64,000 bases of DNA from Flavobacteriaceae bacterium R38 (GCA_009901575.1 WXYP01000002.1:558001-622000); one strand, 5' to 3'; counted from the first letter of the stretch, positions 17,440-27,055 are shown. Notes: generated by a model not told the origin, from the sequence alone. Made by a program: numbers and translations.

Positions 17440-17447
17440 CAAATATA
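17440..17447 (-). promoter_or_regulatory. Candidate -7 box for the cupin-SDR operon; decides the cupin start
   Basis: The minus strand reads TATATTTG, a perfect TAnnTTTG match. It lies 2 nt upstream of the longest cupin start (17438), too close for that ATG to be in the transcript, so the ATG at 17408 is favoured. No obvious -33 TTG. Confidence 0.42.
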
Positions 17448-17548
17448 TTTAATTGTTCTTAGAATAACTTGCTAATGTGGCGTAATTAAACTTTTAAATA
17501 GTTTTATGTTACATAGCTGCAAAAGTCTTATAAAGGATCTCTCGTTAA

Positions 17549-18868
17549 TTATTGTTTATTCTTAAATATTTTTCCATCTTTCATTACAAAGACTACTTTT
17601 TCCAATGCATTTTCATCTTTACTCAAATCTCCTTCTACAGCTATGATATCTGCAAGAAAACCTTTTTTAAGAACTCCTAATATTTTTCGTCTTGTCAATT
17701 GTTCTGCTGCATTGATGGTTGCATATTGAAGTACTTTTTCAATGGGCACACCAGCTTCTAACCATGCATAAATTGATTTTTTGGCGTTTTCTCCTCTTGA
17801 AAAAGAAGTTTTTGAGTAAAAATCTGATCCATAGGCTAATTTAACTCCGCTCTTATACAAGCGTAATAATTGTTTTTGTTGCCTGTCAGCACTTCGGTTT
17901 ACTATCCTGTTTCGTCTAATAGAATCTATTATTCCTGATTTTTTAAACAATTCATGAGACAGTTCTTTATTGGAATATGTAGGGATAAGTGTAATTTTGT
18001 TTTTCTTTACCAAGGCAAGAGTAGTATCGGAGATGACGTAAGCGTGTTCGATGCTATTCACTCCGGCTTTTACCGCGTTCCATACTGCCTGATTTGTAAT
18101 TGCATGTGCAGTTACTTTTTTATCATGTCGTTTTGCTTCATTTACTATCGTTTTTAATTCGTTTATACTAAGTGTAGTCCGATTAGGTATATTATCTGCA
18201 TACACTTTGATGACATCAACTCTCATCAAGATATGATCTCTAACTGCATTAATCGCTTCCTGCTCTCCGGTAATCACCTGATAATCTTTATTAGTAATAA
18301 TTTTATTGGAATGAAAAGATGTTCCGTTAACCTGTCCGCCAGTAGCTGCTATTCCCGGTCCGGAAACAAATAATCTTGGCCCTTCTATAAGATTATTATC
18401 AATTGCATTTCTCAAATCTACATCGGCATACAACCCGGAATTTCCAAGATCTCTTATTGCAGTAAATCCTTCATGTAAATAACTCTTAGCTCTAAAAGCT
18501 CCTTCTAATGCTCTTTGAGTATCGCTTTTGGCAATTACATTTTTCACAACTGTTTCTCCAAATCCAGTATAGCCCGGATGTAAATCTTCTTCAATAAGAA
18601 TATGAGTATGACTGTCTATCAATCCCGGGAGAAGAGTTACATTACCTAGATCTATTATCGTTGTTTTACCAGTTTCATACTCCAGGTTTTTACCTACTGC
18701 TAATATTTGTTTATTTCTGATTAAAACTTCGATATCACTTCCGAAAACACCTTTTTCACTATCAAAATAGTGATCTGATTTTAACAGTATATTTTGTGAA
18801 TGTAATACAAGTGGAAAGAAAAAGATGCATACGCTTAATAAGCGTATAATATCTAATGGATATTTCAT
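17549..18868 (-). CDS. Exported amidohydrolase (imidazolonepropionase/prolidase-like)
   Basis: A 439-residue protein with signal peptide (hydrophobic run to about residue 24, ending LVLHSQ). The amidohydrolase metal-centre motifs are present in order: LPGLIDSHTHIL (HxH), DVIKVYADN (the Lys ligand), KVTAHAITN, SIEHAYVIS and LAYGSDFYS (Asp). These define a metal-dependent hydrolase of amide bonds; family members include periplasmic Xaa-Pro dipeptidases and lactonases. The N- and C-terminal strands (IIDLGNVTLLPG; FLADIIAVEGDL) complete the composite fold. It appears to be a single gene with about 110 bp before the cupin operon. Confidence 0.88.
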   Translation of the reverse strand: MKYPLDIIRLLSVCIFFFPLVLHSQNILLKSDHYFDSEKGVFGSDIEVLIRNKQILAVGKNLEYETGKTTIIDLGNVTLLPGLIDSHTHILIEEDLHPGYTGFGETVVKNVIAKSDTQRALEGAFRAKSYLHEGFTAIRDLGNSGLYADVDLRNAIDNNLIEGPRLFVSGPGIAATGGQVNGTSFHSNKIITNKDYQVITGEQEAINAVRDHILMRVDVIKVYADNIPNRTTLSINELKTIVNEAKRHDKKVTAHAITNQAVWNAVKAGVNSIEHAYVISDTTLALVKKNKITLIPTYSNKELSHELFKKSGIIDSIRRNRIVNRSADRQQKQLLRLYKSGVKLAYGSDFYSKTSFSRGENAKKSIYAWLEAGVPIEKVLQYATINAAEQLTRRKILGVLKKGFLADIIAVEGDLSKDENALEKVVFVMKDGKIFKNKQ

Positions 18869-19031
18869 GTAAAGAACTGTTTGATTATTTATTTTAATAA
18901 AAATAATAAACTATAGTCGTTACAGCGTTTTTGTGATAAATTATGTGACTCAAAAAAGATTATGAGACTAATTATTCAATCAAAAAAGATTTTATCATGA
19001 GACTGCTTTTAAAGTCAGGCGTATTAATAAA

Positions 19032-19057
19032 AAACTCATCATGAATATGATGAGTTT
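19032..19057 (-). terminator. Intrinsic terminator of the cold-shock-domain gene
   Basis: AAACTCATCA and TGATGAGTTT form a 10-bp stem around a 6-nt loop. On the minus strand the stem is followed by TTTTTTATT, 23 nt after the stop of the gene at 19080. Confidence 0.85.
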
Positions 19058-19079
19058 AAAATGTTCTACTTAGTGTAAA

Positions 19080-19532
19080 TCAGATTTTTTTAACACGAAC
19101 GGCATTCATTCCTTTCATTCCCTTCTCCAATTCAAAAGTTACTTTATCATTCTCTTGAATTTCATCTATCAAACCGCTTACGTGTACAAAATATTTCTCT
19201 TGAGATGTACTATCTATAATAAATCCAAAACCTTTTGAGCTATCAAAGAAAGAAACCTTCCCTTCTTTATCTGCTTCTTCTTCTTCCTCTATATGTTCTT
19301 TTTTAGGAATAGATATCTCAATACTTTCTATATCTACCTCTATTTTTTTAGAAGGATCTGGCGGAGTATCAGTTAGATTTCCATACTCATCTACATAAGC
19401 AATCATATCTTCAAATTTGCCTCCTTTAGAATTTGCTTTACGTTCAGCTTTTTTCTTTTGTTTTTCTTCTCGTTTTTTTAAACGTTTCTTTTCTTTTTCA
19501 GATTTGCTAAACGTTTGTTGCGATTTTGCCAT
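19080..19532 (-). CDS. Cold-shock-domain protein with Lys-rich N-terminal extension
   Basis: A 150-residue protein. The first ~40 residues are a highly basic Lys/Glu/Arg-rich segment and the middle is acidic. The last ~62 residues are a cold-shock domain with RNP1-like KGFGFI and RNP2-like KYFVHVSGL (standard YFVH). It should bind single-stranded nucleic acid, acting as an RNA chaperone. Compared with a stand-alone CspA (about 70 residues) it carries a long charged extension, a common flavobacterial form. The gene is monocistronic, with a clear terminator. Confidence 0.9.
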   Translation of the reverse strand: MAKSQQTFSKSEKEKKRLKKREEKQKKKAERKANSKGGKFEDMIAYVDEYGNLTDTPPDPSKKIEVDIESIEISIPKKEHIEEEEEADKEGKVSFFDSSKGFGFIIDSTSQEKYFVHVSGLIDEIQENDKVTFELEKGMKGMNAVRVKKI

Positions 19533-19680
19533 TAATTGTTATTAGATAAAATTTATATTTGTGAGTACTTTCTTAAAAATAGGAATTAAATAATGATTTA
19601 CCAAAAGATTTACTTATTGATTACACATATTTAGATTTGAGCATATATATCACCTGTATTTTAAACATGATTAAAATAAT

Positions 19681-19932
19681 TCACCCCTTCTTATGGTCCT
19701 TTTTCTCAGGCATGGGGCCTCTTAAATGAATAATAAGGCCATTCAGAAAATTTCGTAAAATCTGATCTCCACATTCCATGTATTTAGGATGATTTTCATT
19801 TCTGAAAAACGCCCCTAATTCGCTTTTTGAAATTTTAAAATCTACTAAAGCACATATTTTGACAATATCATCGTCTCTTAATTTATGTGCAACTCTAAGT
19901 TTTTTAAAAATATCATTATTCGTTAGTCCCAT
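19681..19932 (-). CDS. DUF1456-family protein, single repeat
   Basis: An 83-residue protein matching one DUF1456 repeat: GLTNNDIFKKLRVAHKLRDD, then KICALVDFKISKSELGAFFR. The Escherichia coli relative YehS has about twice this length with two copies, so this is a one-repeat version. Function is unknown. It lies 9 bp after the S9 peptidase gene on the same strand and is probably co-transcribed with it. Confidence 0.8.
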   Translation of the reverse strand: MGLTNNDIFKKLRVAHKLRDDDIVKICALVDFKISKSELGAFFRNENHPKYMECGDQILRNFLNGLIIHLRGPMPEKKDHKKG

Positions 19933-19941
19933 AGTAAACTA

Positions 19942-22740
19942 TTATTGTTTGTCTGTATTTGAAGGCGAAGTTAATTCTAATCCCTGGTTGATTCCTTTTT
20001 CTATTGCAGGAACACCTCTTTGCATCCATACAGGCATCGGCTCACCTTTTAAATAGTAATCAAAGAATTGTGCCATTCTTACATTAAAATCTTTTCGGTT
20101 TTGAAGTTTTAAAGGCCAGTGTGGTTCTCCATTATAATTAAGAAACCACGATGGTTTCCCTAATCGTCTTAGCGATACAAAAAACTCGATTCCCTGGTAC
20201 CAAGGTACATGTCCGTCTGCATCATTGTGCATCACTAATAATGGGGTATTTATCTTATCAATATTAAATATCGGAGAGTTTTCTATATATCGTGCAGGAT
20301 ATTCCCATGGCGTCCCTCCTATTCTGCTTTGTGTATGTTCGTATTGAAACTGTCTGCTTAATCCTGTCCACCAACGAATACCTCCATAAGCACTAATCAT
20401 ATTCGGTACAGGGGCTCCTGCTTCCGCGGCTTTAAAAATATCTGTTTTTGTCACCAGGTAAGCAATTTGATAACCTCCCCAGCTATGACCTTGCACTCCT
20501 ATATTATCTTTATCAACAAAACCTTTTTCAATAAGAGAAGTAACTCCTGAAATCACACAGTTATAAGCGCTCTCACCTGGATATCCTATGCGATAATGTA
20601 CATCCGGGTTAAAAATCACATATCCTCTACTGGTGTAAAAGCTATAGTTTATTGTAGATCGTCCGGGAGATGGTGCTCTATGATTAAACAGACCATCTGA
20701 ACTTCTTTCATAGAAATTTACGATCATTGGATATTTTTTATTCGGATCGAAATTTTCAGGCTTAATAAGCATTCCTTGTAATTCAATTCCGTCTAAAGAA
20801 GTCCAGTTCACTAATTCTGCTGTTCCCCAATTGTAATTGCTTTGTTGCGGATTGGCATCACTAATTTTAGTTTGTTTTTTAAAACTTAAATCTGTATATC
20901 GAATATTCGGAAATTCTTCAAAGGATTGCCTGGTAAAAATTAGCTTATTACTATTTTTTGACTTGATTGGTCTGGAAAAACTATATGGACCAGTTACCAG
21001 TTGTTTCCCTCTCCCATTTTTTCGATTTAACTCATAATATCCCGAATGCTTATTCACTTCATTGAATGTAGATAACAACCACTTCCCTTTACTATCAATA
21101 AAACGTTCTTCATTATCCAGCTGGAAATATCTGTATCTGGTATTCTTTTCGCGTCCTTTAGTTAGTCTTTTATTAGCTCCGGTTTCGGGATTAAATTCCC
21201 ATATATCAAAACGATCGTATAAAATAATGGATTCATCACCTGTAGTCCATCCGGCTAGTCCGTAAGAACGCGGAACAACAGGAGAATCATTGAGCTCATC
21301 ATAAAATATTTTTCCTTTTGTAAGTTCGGTATATTTAGCTTTAGCAACTGCGTAAGTAAACCAGGTACTATCAATCTCATTATATCCATAAGCATATTTT
21401 CCTGTAGGGCTTAAACTTACTTGTCCTCTTATTTTTGTTAATGCTTTAGTAACTTCTCCCGTATTGGTATTAATCACTCCATAATCTCTTACAGTAGCAC
21501 CTTTCCATTGTCTCTCCAATTCATAGGGTAGGCTTGTATTTATTAAAGCATATTCTGCATTACCTTCATTACCTATGGCTGAGTTTGGATATTCTTCCGT
21601 TGCTAACTGAACCAGTTTATTTCCATTATTTAAATGAATTGCAGTTAAATACGATTTTTTCTGATCGTTTTGTACTTGTAATTCCTGAACCGTATACAAT
21701 CTAGGTTCATTATACGTCCAAACTTCTACATTTACTATTTCTTCGTCTAATAATGTGGTATCTTTTACTATAGGTCGAGTAGCTAAACCAAAAAATAGTT
21801 TTGATTCATCTTTAGAAAAACGAATTGCGCCATCTGAAGATACTCTATAGTTTTTTGGTGCAGATGAAGCATCTAATAATTTTTCAGCTTTGCCAGTTCC
21901 TTCTTTCCAACTATACAGTTCATTAGGTCTTACTTGCACTTTAGTTGTATCGCTATCTACAACAAAACCTAAATTCTTTCCGGTTTCACTAAGGCTAAGC
22001 TGATAGTATTTCCCTTTTTTTGCTGTAAAGACCGTAGTTAATTGATCATTTTCCAAATTAAGTACATAAACCCCTCCATTATTTTGAATATCGTCTCCTG
22101 TAGTGGTAAAAGCTAATCGTTTACCTTCTTTAGCAAAAATATAATTGGTTACGAATTTAAAAGTATCTTGTTTACTGGTTTTAAGGTTTCTCACTACCAA
22201 ATGATAACCATTATCTTTACCTACTTTTTTTGTTTTTTTCTTTTTGTCTTCCTTATCGTTATTATCTTTTTTCTTATCTGCATTCAGTTTTTCTAATTGA
22301 TAAGCAATATATCCTGTCCATTTTTCGGGAGTTTTATACGATTTTACGTTCCCGATTTTAACCAGAGACTTATTTTTGAGATTGTAAATTCCCAAACTAT
22401 CCTTTGGCAGTTTGTCTTTTTTTACTTTTTTGCGCTTTAACTCCTTAACTTCATTATTCCAAGGTTTTATAGTAAAAACTGCAAACTCTGAATCTGAAGT
22501 AAACTTACCTCGTTCCCCTCTTTCGTAATCAAACAAAAGATTAGCACTAGCATCTTTGATTTTAAGATGATTATCTGTTTCTCCTTTTTCTAAAGAATAC
22601 ATTATATAATTACCATTCGAAGAAATCGATGAATTTTGAATAGTATTCCAAATTTCAAAATCCTTATGATCAAGTGTTTTCTTTTGCCCGAAAGCAATAG
22701 CAGAAATTAAAACTAAGAGGGTAGTGATTCTTATTTTCAT
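19942..22740 (-). CDS. Exported S9-family (prolyl oligopeptidase-like) serine peptidase
   Basis: A 932-residue protein with signal peptide (residues 1-18, ending AIAFGQ). Residues ~30-660 form a beta-propeller with charged inserts, including a Lys/Asp-rich stretch near residue 165. The C-terminal alpha/beta-hydrolase has GHSWGGY with nucleophile Ser near 753, HNDADGHVPW with the acid near 840-842 and EPHWPL with His near 874. The family cleaves short peptides, commonly after proline or releasing dipeptides, probably in the periplasm here. It is larger than classical POP (about 710 residues) because of propeller inserts. A TATATTTG box sits about 25 nt upstream, just below the terminator of the HbpS-like gene. 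Confidence 0.92.
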   Translation of the reverse strand: MKIRITTLLVLISAIAFGQKKTLDHKDFEIWNTIQNSSISSNGNYIMYSLEKGETDNHLKIKDASANLLFDYERGERGKFTSDSEFAVFTIKPWNNEVKELKRKKVKKDKLPKDSLGIYNLKNKSLVKIGNVKSYKTPEKWTGYIAYQLEKLNADKKKDNNDKEDKKKKTKKVGKDNGYHLVVRNLKTSKQDTFKFVTNYIFAKEGKRLAFTTTGDDIQNNGGVYVLNLENDQLTTVFTAKKGKYYQLSLSETGKNLGFVVDSDTTKVQVRPNELYSWKEGTGKAEKLLDASSAPKNYRVSSDGAIRFSKDESKLFFGLATRPIVKDTTLLDEEIVNVEVWTYNEPRLYTVQELQVQNDQKKSYLTAIHLNNGNKLVQLATEEYPNSAIGNEGNAEYALINTSLPYELERQWKGATVRDYGVINTNTGEVTKALTKIRGQVSLSPTGKYAYGYNEIDSTWFTYAVAKAKYTELTKGKIFYDELNDSPVVPRSYGLAGWTTGDESIILYDRFDIWEFNPETGANKRLTKGREKNTRYRYFQLDNEERFIDSKGKWLLSTFNEVNKHSGYYELNRKNGRGKQLVTGPYSFSRPIKSKNSNKLIFTRQSFEEFPNIRYTDLSFKKQTKISDANPQQSNYNWGTAELVNWTSLDGIELQGMLIKPENFDPNKKYPMIVNFYERSSDGLFNHRAPSPGRSTINYSFYTSRGYVIFNPDVHYRIGYPGESAYNCVISGVTSLIEKGFVDKDNIGVQGHSWGGYQIAYLVTKTDIFKAAEAGAPVPNMISAYGGIRWWTGLSRQFQYEHTQSRIGGTPWEYPARYIENSPIFNIDKINTPLLVMHNDADGHVPWYQGIEFFVSLRRLGKPSWFLNYNGEPHWPLKLQNRKDFNVRMAQFFDYYLKGEPMPVWMQRGVPAIEKGINQGLELTSPSNTDKQ

Positions 22741-22764
22741 GTTAATAGCTTAGATTAGTAGTTA

Positions 22765-22772
22765 CAAATATA
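22765..22772 (-). promoter_or_regulatory. Candidate -7 box for the S9 peptidase
   Basis: Minus strand TATATTTG matches TAnnTTTG and would give a leader of about 20 nt. The -33 region would fall inside the upstream terminator hairpin, which weakens the call. Confidence 0.38.
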
Positions 22773-22782
22773 AATAAACAAA

Positions 22783-22812
22783 AAAGAGGAAAATGAAATC
22801 ATTTTCCTCTTT
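22783..22812 (-). terminator. Intrinsic terminator of the HbpS-like gene
   Basis: AAAGAGGAAAAT pairs with ATTTTCCTCTTT (12 bp, extendable to 14) around a small loop. The minus strand continues TTTTTTGTTTATT. It lies just after the stop of the gene at 22834. Confidence 0.88.
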
Positions 22813-22833
22813 CTTAATAAAATATATTAATTT

Positions 22834-23232
22834 TTAGATAGCGTTTGCTCCGGCTTCAGCTACCGCATGATCATTTTCTACAGTGCTACCACTCACTCCT
22901 ATGGCACCTATTACCTCCCCTGCATTATTCTTGATAGGTACTCCACCTGGGAAAGTGATTAATCCTCCATTAGAATGCTCTATATTGTACAGAGAACCAC
23001 CTGGTTGTGAAAGTTCTCCTATAACACCTGTATTCATATCAAAGAAACGTGCCGTTTTCGCTTTTTTAATGGAAATATCTAACGATCCTAACCATGCTCC
23101 GTCCATACGTGCAAATGCTAATAAATTTGCTCCGGCATCTACTATCGCAATATTCATTTTTGTGTCTAAAGCTATTGATTTCTCTTTGGCAACAGCAATT
23201 ATGTTTTCAGCTTGTGCTAATGTAATACTCAT
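22834..23232 (-). CDS. Heme-binding protein HbpS/GlcG-like (DUF336)
   Basis: A 132-residue single-domain protein of the DUF336 family: [34 protein letters not shown], and [20 protein letters not shown] are characteristic. Streptomyces HbpS, a secreted heme-binding regulator, and GlcG of glycolate operons belong to the same family. There is no signal peptide here, so it is probably cytoplasmic; ligand and role are unknown. The gene stands alone, with a TACTTTTG -7 box upstream and a strong terminator downstream. Confidence 0.87.
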   Translation of the reverse strand: MSITLAQAENIIAVAKEKSIALDTKMNIAIVDAGANLLAFARMDGAWLGSLDISIKKAKTARFFDMNTGVIGELSQPGGSLYNIEHSNGGLITFPGGVPIKNNAGEVIGAIGVSGSTVENDHAVAEAGANAI

Positions 23233-23269
23233 TTTTATATGTTTTATATTGTGTTTTTATTTGATCGCG

Positions 23270-23277
23270 CAAAAGTA
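23270..23277 (-). promoter_or_regulatory. Candidate -7 box for the HbpS-like gene
   Basis: Minus strand TACTTTTG, identical to the box upstream of the helicase at 4035, about 38 nt before the ATG at 23232. No -33 TTG at the usual distance. Confidence 0.35.
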
Positions 23278-23424
23278 GAGAGATAAAAGTCTTTTTTAAG
23301 TAATGACAATGCTAAAAAAGTTATAAAAAGCAGTTAAAAATTAAAAATATCACCATATGTTAAAAAAGTTTATCCGGAGTTTTTTATTTATATATTGTAT
23401 CCCTGCAAAAGACAAGAAAAGATT

Positions 23425-24699
23425 ATGAGAAAAATTGCACTACATTGGAGAATACTAATTGGTATGTTGCTAGGTGTCCTTATAGGATTAATAGGCGCTC
23501 AATTTAGTTGGGGACCTGGCTTAGTAAGTGATTGGATAAAACCATTTGGGCAAATATTCATTAAACTCTTAAAACTTATTGCAGTTCCGTTAGTGATTGT
23601 TTCTCTAGCCAAAGGGGTTACCGATTTTAAAGATTTATCTGCGTTATCAAAAATTGGAGGAAGAACGATAGCGTTTTATTTATTTACCACAGTTCTGGCA
23701 GTAGTCCTGGGATTGTTTTTAGTTAATTTCTTTGCGCCCGGTGCTAATGTAAGTGAAGAAACATTATCTGCCTTGTCTGCCGATTCTACTTCTATGATGA
23801 CTGAGAAAATAGCAATGAAAGATGAAGCAGGTCCAAAAGGGCCTTTAAACTTTTTTGTGGAACTGGTTCCGGACAATATGTTTAGCGCTATTAGTAATAA
23901 TTCTAATATGCTTCAGGTAATTTTTGTTACTATATTTTTTAGTATCAGCATGCTCTTATTACCTAACACAGTTGTAGAGCCTTTAAAGAAAATAATTGAT
24001 GCTACCAATGCTGTAATGCTTAAAATGGTAGATTTAATTATGATTACTGCTCCTTATGCTGTAGTAGCGCTTATAGCTGCATTAATTGTAGAAACCACAA
24101 ATGGAGAATTATTTATTGCTTTGTCTAAATATGCTATTTTACTGTTATCTGGCATGGTAATGCTTCTTGGGATTTATACTTTGTTAGTGTATCTATACAC
24201 AAAAAAATCGCCATTGTTTTTCTTAAGAGGAATTTTACCTGCTCAATTAACTGCACTGAGTACCAGTTCTAGTATGGCTACATTGCCCGTAACTATGAGA
24301 TGTGTCGAAGAAAATCTAGGTGTAGAAAAAGAGATTAGTAGTTTTGTATGTCCGGTAGGAGCTACTATCAATATGGACGCTACCAGCCTTATGCAAGCCA
24401 TTGCTGCTGTTTTTGTTTGCCAGGTAATGGGGCACGATCTCAATTTATCAGATCAGTTAACCATTGTATTAACGGCTACATTGGCCTCAATAGGTGCCGC
24501 TGCAGCTCCGAGTGCGGGAATCATTATGTTGGTTATTGTATTGGAATCTGTAGGTTTTCCGTCAGGAAAACTTGCTGTAGCCCTGGCTATGATTATGTCT
24601 GTAGACAGGCCTTTGGATATGGGACGGACCGTTATAAACATTTCGGGAGATAGTTGTGTCTCTGTTTTAGTAGCTAAATCGTTAGGGAAATTAAGATAA
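23425..24699 (+). CDS. Dicarboxylate/amino acid:cation symporter (DAACS family)
   Basis: A 424-residue membrane transporter from the ATG at 23425 (MRKIALHWRILIGMLLGV). Family signatures are strong: the Ser-rich hairpin STSSSMATLPVT, the NMDATSLMQA motif in TM7 that forms the sodium site, IGAAAAPSAGII in hairpin 2 and DRPLDMGRTVINISGD in TM8. It imports a dicarboxylate or acidic/neutral amino acid with sodium or protons. A longer TTG start at 23395 adds ten residues that do not look like the family. The HD-domain gene follows 33 bp later and is probably co-transcribed, so transporter and enzyme may share a substrate. Confidence 0.93.
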   Translation: MRKIALHWRILIGMLLGVLIGLIGAQFSWGPGLVSDWIKPFGQIFIKLLKLIAVPLVIVSLAKGVTDFKDLSALSKIGGRTIAFYLFTTVLAVVLGLFLVNFFAPGANVSEETLSALSADSTSMMTEKIAMKDEAGPKGPLNFFVELVPDNMFSAISNNSNMLQVIFVTIFFSISMLLLPNTVVEPLKKIIDATNAVMLKMVDLIMITAPYAVVALIAALIVETTNGELFIALSKYAILLLSGMVMLLGIYTLLVYLYTKKSPLFFLRGILPAQLTALSTSSSMATLPVTMRCVEENLGVEKEISSFVCPVGATINMDATSLMQAIAAVFVCQVMGHDLNLSDQLTIVLTATLASIGAAAAPSAGIIMLVIVLESVGFPSGKLAVALAMIMSVDRPLDMGRTVINISGDSCVSVLVAKSLGKLR

Positions 24700-24732
24700 C
24701 AGCTTTATACTTTTAAATCTTTAAACAAGAGC

Positions 24733-25299
24733 ATGATGTCTGAAAATAAAACAGTGAGTTTTACGGCCATGAAAAATGGAACGGTGGAAGATTATAAAAT
24801 TATTGCAGCAAATGATGATGAAACTGCAAAAGAATTACCAGATAAACTCATTGGACACCTCAAAGAAATGGCTAAAGACGACGGTGCTTATAAAATTAGT
24901 CGTTTAGACCATGTTTTACAATGTGCAACCAGGGCTCATAGAGACGGTGCAGATGCAGATTGGATAATTGCCGGATTATTTCACGATATTGGAGATGTAT
25001 TAGCCCCTTATACTCACGGACAGGTTGCTGCGGAAATTATTCGTCCTTTTGTAAAAGAAGAAGTTGCCTGGGTAGTGCGCAATCATGGTAGTTTTCAGAT
25101 GTTTTATAACAAAAGCCTTTCAGAAGAAGCCAGGAATACAAGAGATAAATTTAAAGACCACAAGTTTTATCAACTGGCAGTAGATTTCTGTGAGAAATGG
25201 GATCAAAATTCTTTTGATCCGAATTATAAAACAGAAACTTTAGATTTTTTTATTCCTCTAATCAGAGAAGTGTTCACAAGAATACCTTTTTCTCAATAA
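24733..25299 (+). CDS. HD-domain protein, possible diiron oxygenase type
   Basis: A 188-residue soluble protein. Candidate metal ligands are His60 (RLDHVLQ), His84-Asp85 (GLFHDIGD), His95 (YTHGQ), His118 (RNHGS) and Asp157 or Asp151 (VDFCEKWDQNSFDP). Ordinary HD phosphohydrolases have H..HD..D; the two extra histidines resemble the six-ligand centres of MIOX and PhnZ-type mixed-valence diiron oxygenases. The distinction rests on eye alignment only. The gene follows a dicarboxylate/amino-acid symporter by 33 bp, which suggests a catabolic role, possibly oxidative cleavage of an imported small molecule. Confidence 0.78.
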   Translation: MMSENKTVSFTAMKNGTVEDYKIIAANDDETAKELPDKLIGHLKEMAKDDGAYKISRLDHVLQCATRAHRDGADADWIIAGLFHDIGDVLAPYTHGQVAAEIIRPFVKEEVAWVVRNHGSFQMFYNKSLSEEARNTRDKFKDHKFYQLAVDFCEKWDQNSFDPNYKTETLDFFIPLIREVFTRIPFSQ

Positions 25300-25428
25300 A
25301 ATATTGAAGTAATTATTACTTTATAATGAGGTTAATCATGCTCTTGTTTTTTCTTAAAAAAAACTTAATTGCTAATTACAGTTCTTATATAAATAGTACC
25401 TTCCGCCTTCTGAAATTTTAACTAAACT

Positions 25429-27045
25429 ATGAAAAAACGTTTACTTCCATTAATCGGATGCTTATCCATATTGTGTACGTCCGTTTTATTTTCTCAACAA
25501 GACTATCGAAATTCTAATCAGATTAACAGTGCATTGAGAGCCTTGGTTTCAAGGCATTCGTCTAATGCTTCCTTAAAATCGCTTACCAAAACCATAGGAA
25601 ACAAAGATATTTGGGCCTTAACACTCTCTAATGGTAAGGCTGATAATAATCCTGCTATTGCTATCGTAGGAGGTGTAGAAGGGAATCATTTATTAGGAGT
25701 TGAATTGACCGTTAAGTTAGCTGAAAACATTTTGAATAACCATAAAGATATTTTGGAGAATACCACCTTTTATATTTTCCCCAATATGAGTCCGGATGCT
25801 ACTGAACAGTATTTCAGAAAGTTAAAATACGAGCGTATCGGAAACGCTAAGAAAACTGATGATGACAGAGACGGTGTTGTTAATGAAGATGGTTATGAAG
25901 ATCTAAATAACGACAATCTGATTACTTTAATACGAGTAGAAGATCCAACTGGTGATTACAAGGTATTAGAAGATGATGAACGCATCATGGTTAAAGCTGA
26001 TACTAAGAAAGGTGAAAAAGGAAACTATAAAGTATTTAGTGAAGGAATTGATAATGATCATGATGGCGTTTTTAATGAAGATGGAGAAGGTGGTGTTGCT
26101 TTCAATAAAAACCTTACTTACAATTTTCCATATTTCAAACCTGGCGCCGGAGAGCATCCAGTTTCTGAAAAAGAACACAGAGCACTACTTGACTTTTTAT
26201 ATGAGAAGTGGAATGTTTTTAGCGTGTTAACTTTCGGGCCTGCCAATAATTTATCCACTCCCCTTAAATACAATGCACCTAATGCAAAGAAAAGAGTGGT
26301 CACCAGTATCCTTAAAGAAGATGAAAATTTAAATAAATTTATTTCTGAAACTTATAATAAAATAACTGAGACTAAAGAAGCTCCCAAATCAATAACAAAA
26401 GGAGGCGGTTTCTTTGAGTGGTCATATTTCCATTTTGGAAAATTAGCTATGAGTACGCCAGCATGGTGGCCATCAAAAATAAAAGGAGATTCTATCACAA
26501 AGCCTTCAAAAAACCCTAAAGCCAGTTTCTTGCAATGGGCAAATGAAGAAGGGATAACCGATGTTTTTGTTGACTGGACAGAGATTAAGCATCCGGATTT
26601 TCCTAATCAGAAAGTAGAAGTTGGAGGAATCGTTCCTTTTAAAATGCTCAATCCTCCTTATCAAAAAATAGATACTATTGCCAAAAAGCATACTGATTTT
26701 GTTTTGGAAATTGCTAAAATTCAGCCTTCAGTTTCTTTTAACAACCTTAAAACAGAAGTTTTAGGTTCTGGCTTGACCAGAATAACAGTTGACCTATATA
26801 ATTCGGGATTAATTCCTACTCATACCGAAATGGGGACCAGATCGAGGTGGCTCAGAAAAATAAATGTTCGTTTAAAGCTCGCTAAAGGTCAGGAAGTTAT
26901 TTCGGGAAATAAGTTTCAGCTTATAGATGCCATAGGAGAAGACGATACGATGCAACTTACCTGGTTGATCAAAGGGAAAGGGAATCTACAAATAGAAGCC
27001 GGAGCTCCGCATACAGGAACAGAAAAAACCACAATCAAACTTTAA
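25429..27045 (+). CDS. M14-family carboxypeptidase homologue, probably catalytically inactive
   Basis: A 538-residue exported protein (signal peptide ending SVLFSQ) paralogous to the next gene. In the active paralogue the zinc motif is NIHSNEIQGGE; here the aligned segment is GVEGNHLLGVE, so HxxE has become ExxH. The third zinc ligand (SYHNSGG in the paralogue) is replaced near SVLTFGPANN, and the substrate-binding NPDAR is SPDAT. The catalytic Glu region (LLEEECHRN) is also not preserved. The protein keeps Asp-rich calcium-loop-like inserts (DDDRDGVVNEDG; DNDHDGVFNEDG). It may bind peptides without cutting them or assist its neighbour. It starts a two-gene unit, with 10 bp to the next ORF. 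Confidence 0.85.
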   Translation: MKKRLLPLIGCLSILCTSVLFSQQDYRNSNQINSALRALVSRHSSNASLKSLTKTIGNKDIWALTLSNGKADNNPAIAIVGGVEGNHLLGVELTVKLAENILNNHKDILENTTFYIFPNMSPDATEQYFRKLKYERIGNAKKTDDDRDGVVNEDGYEDLNNDNLITLIRVEDPTGDYKVLEDDERIMVKADTKKGEKGNYKVFSEGIDNDHDGVFNEDGEGGVAFNKNLTYNFPYFKPGAGEHPVSEKEHRALLDFLYEKWNVFSVLTFGPANNLSTPLKYNAPNAKKRVVTSILKEDENLNKFISETYNKITETKEAPKSITKGGGFFEWSYFHFGKLAMSTPAWWPSKIKGDSITKPSKNPKASFLQWANEEGITDVFVDWTEIKHPDFPNQKVEVGGIVPFKMLNPPYQKIDTIAKKHTDFVLEIAKIQPSVSFNNLKTEVLGSGLTRITVDLYNSGLIPTHTEMGTRSRWLRKINVRLKLAKGQEVISGNKFQLIDAIGEDDTMQLTWLIKGKGNLQIEAGAPHTGTEKTTIKL

Positions 27046-27055
27046 TCTGTACATC

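Noticed and set aside
22883-23278. 131-codon plus-strand frame
   Set aside because: Antisense shadow of the HbpS-like gene, Pro/Ser-rich with no family resemblance.
24348-24653. 101-codon plus-strand frame, rich in Cys and Tyr
   Set aside because: Out-of-frame overlap of the symporter gene; composition comes from its Gly/Ala/Thr codons read in another frame.
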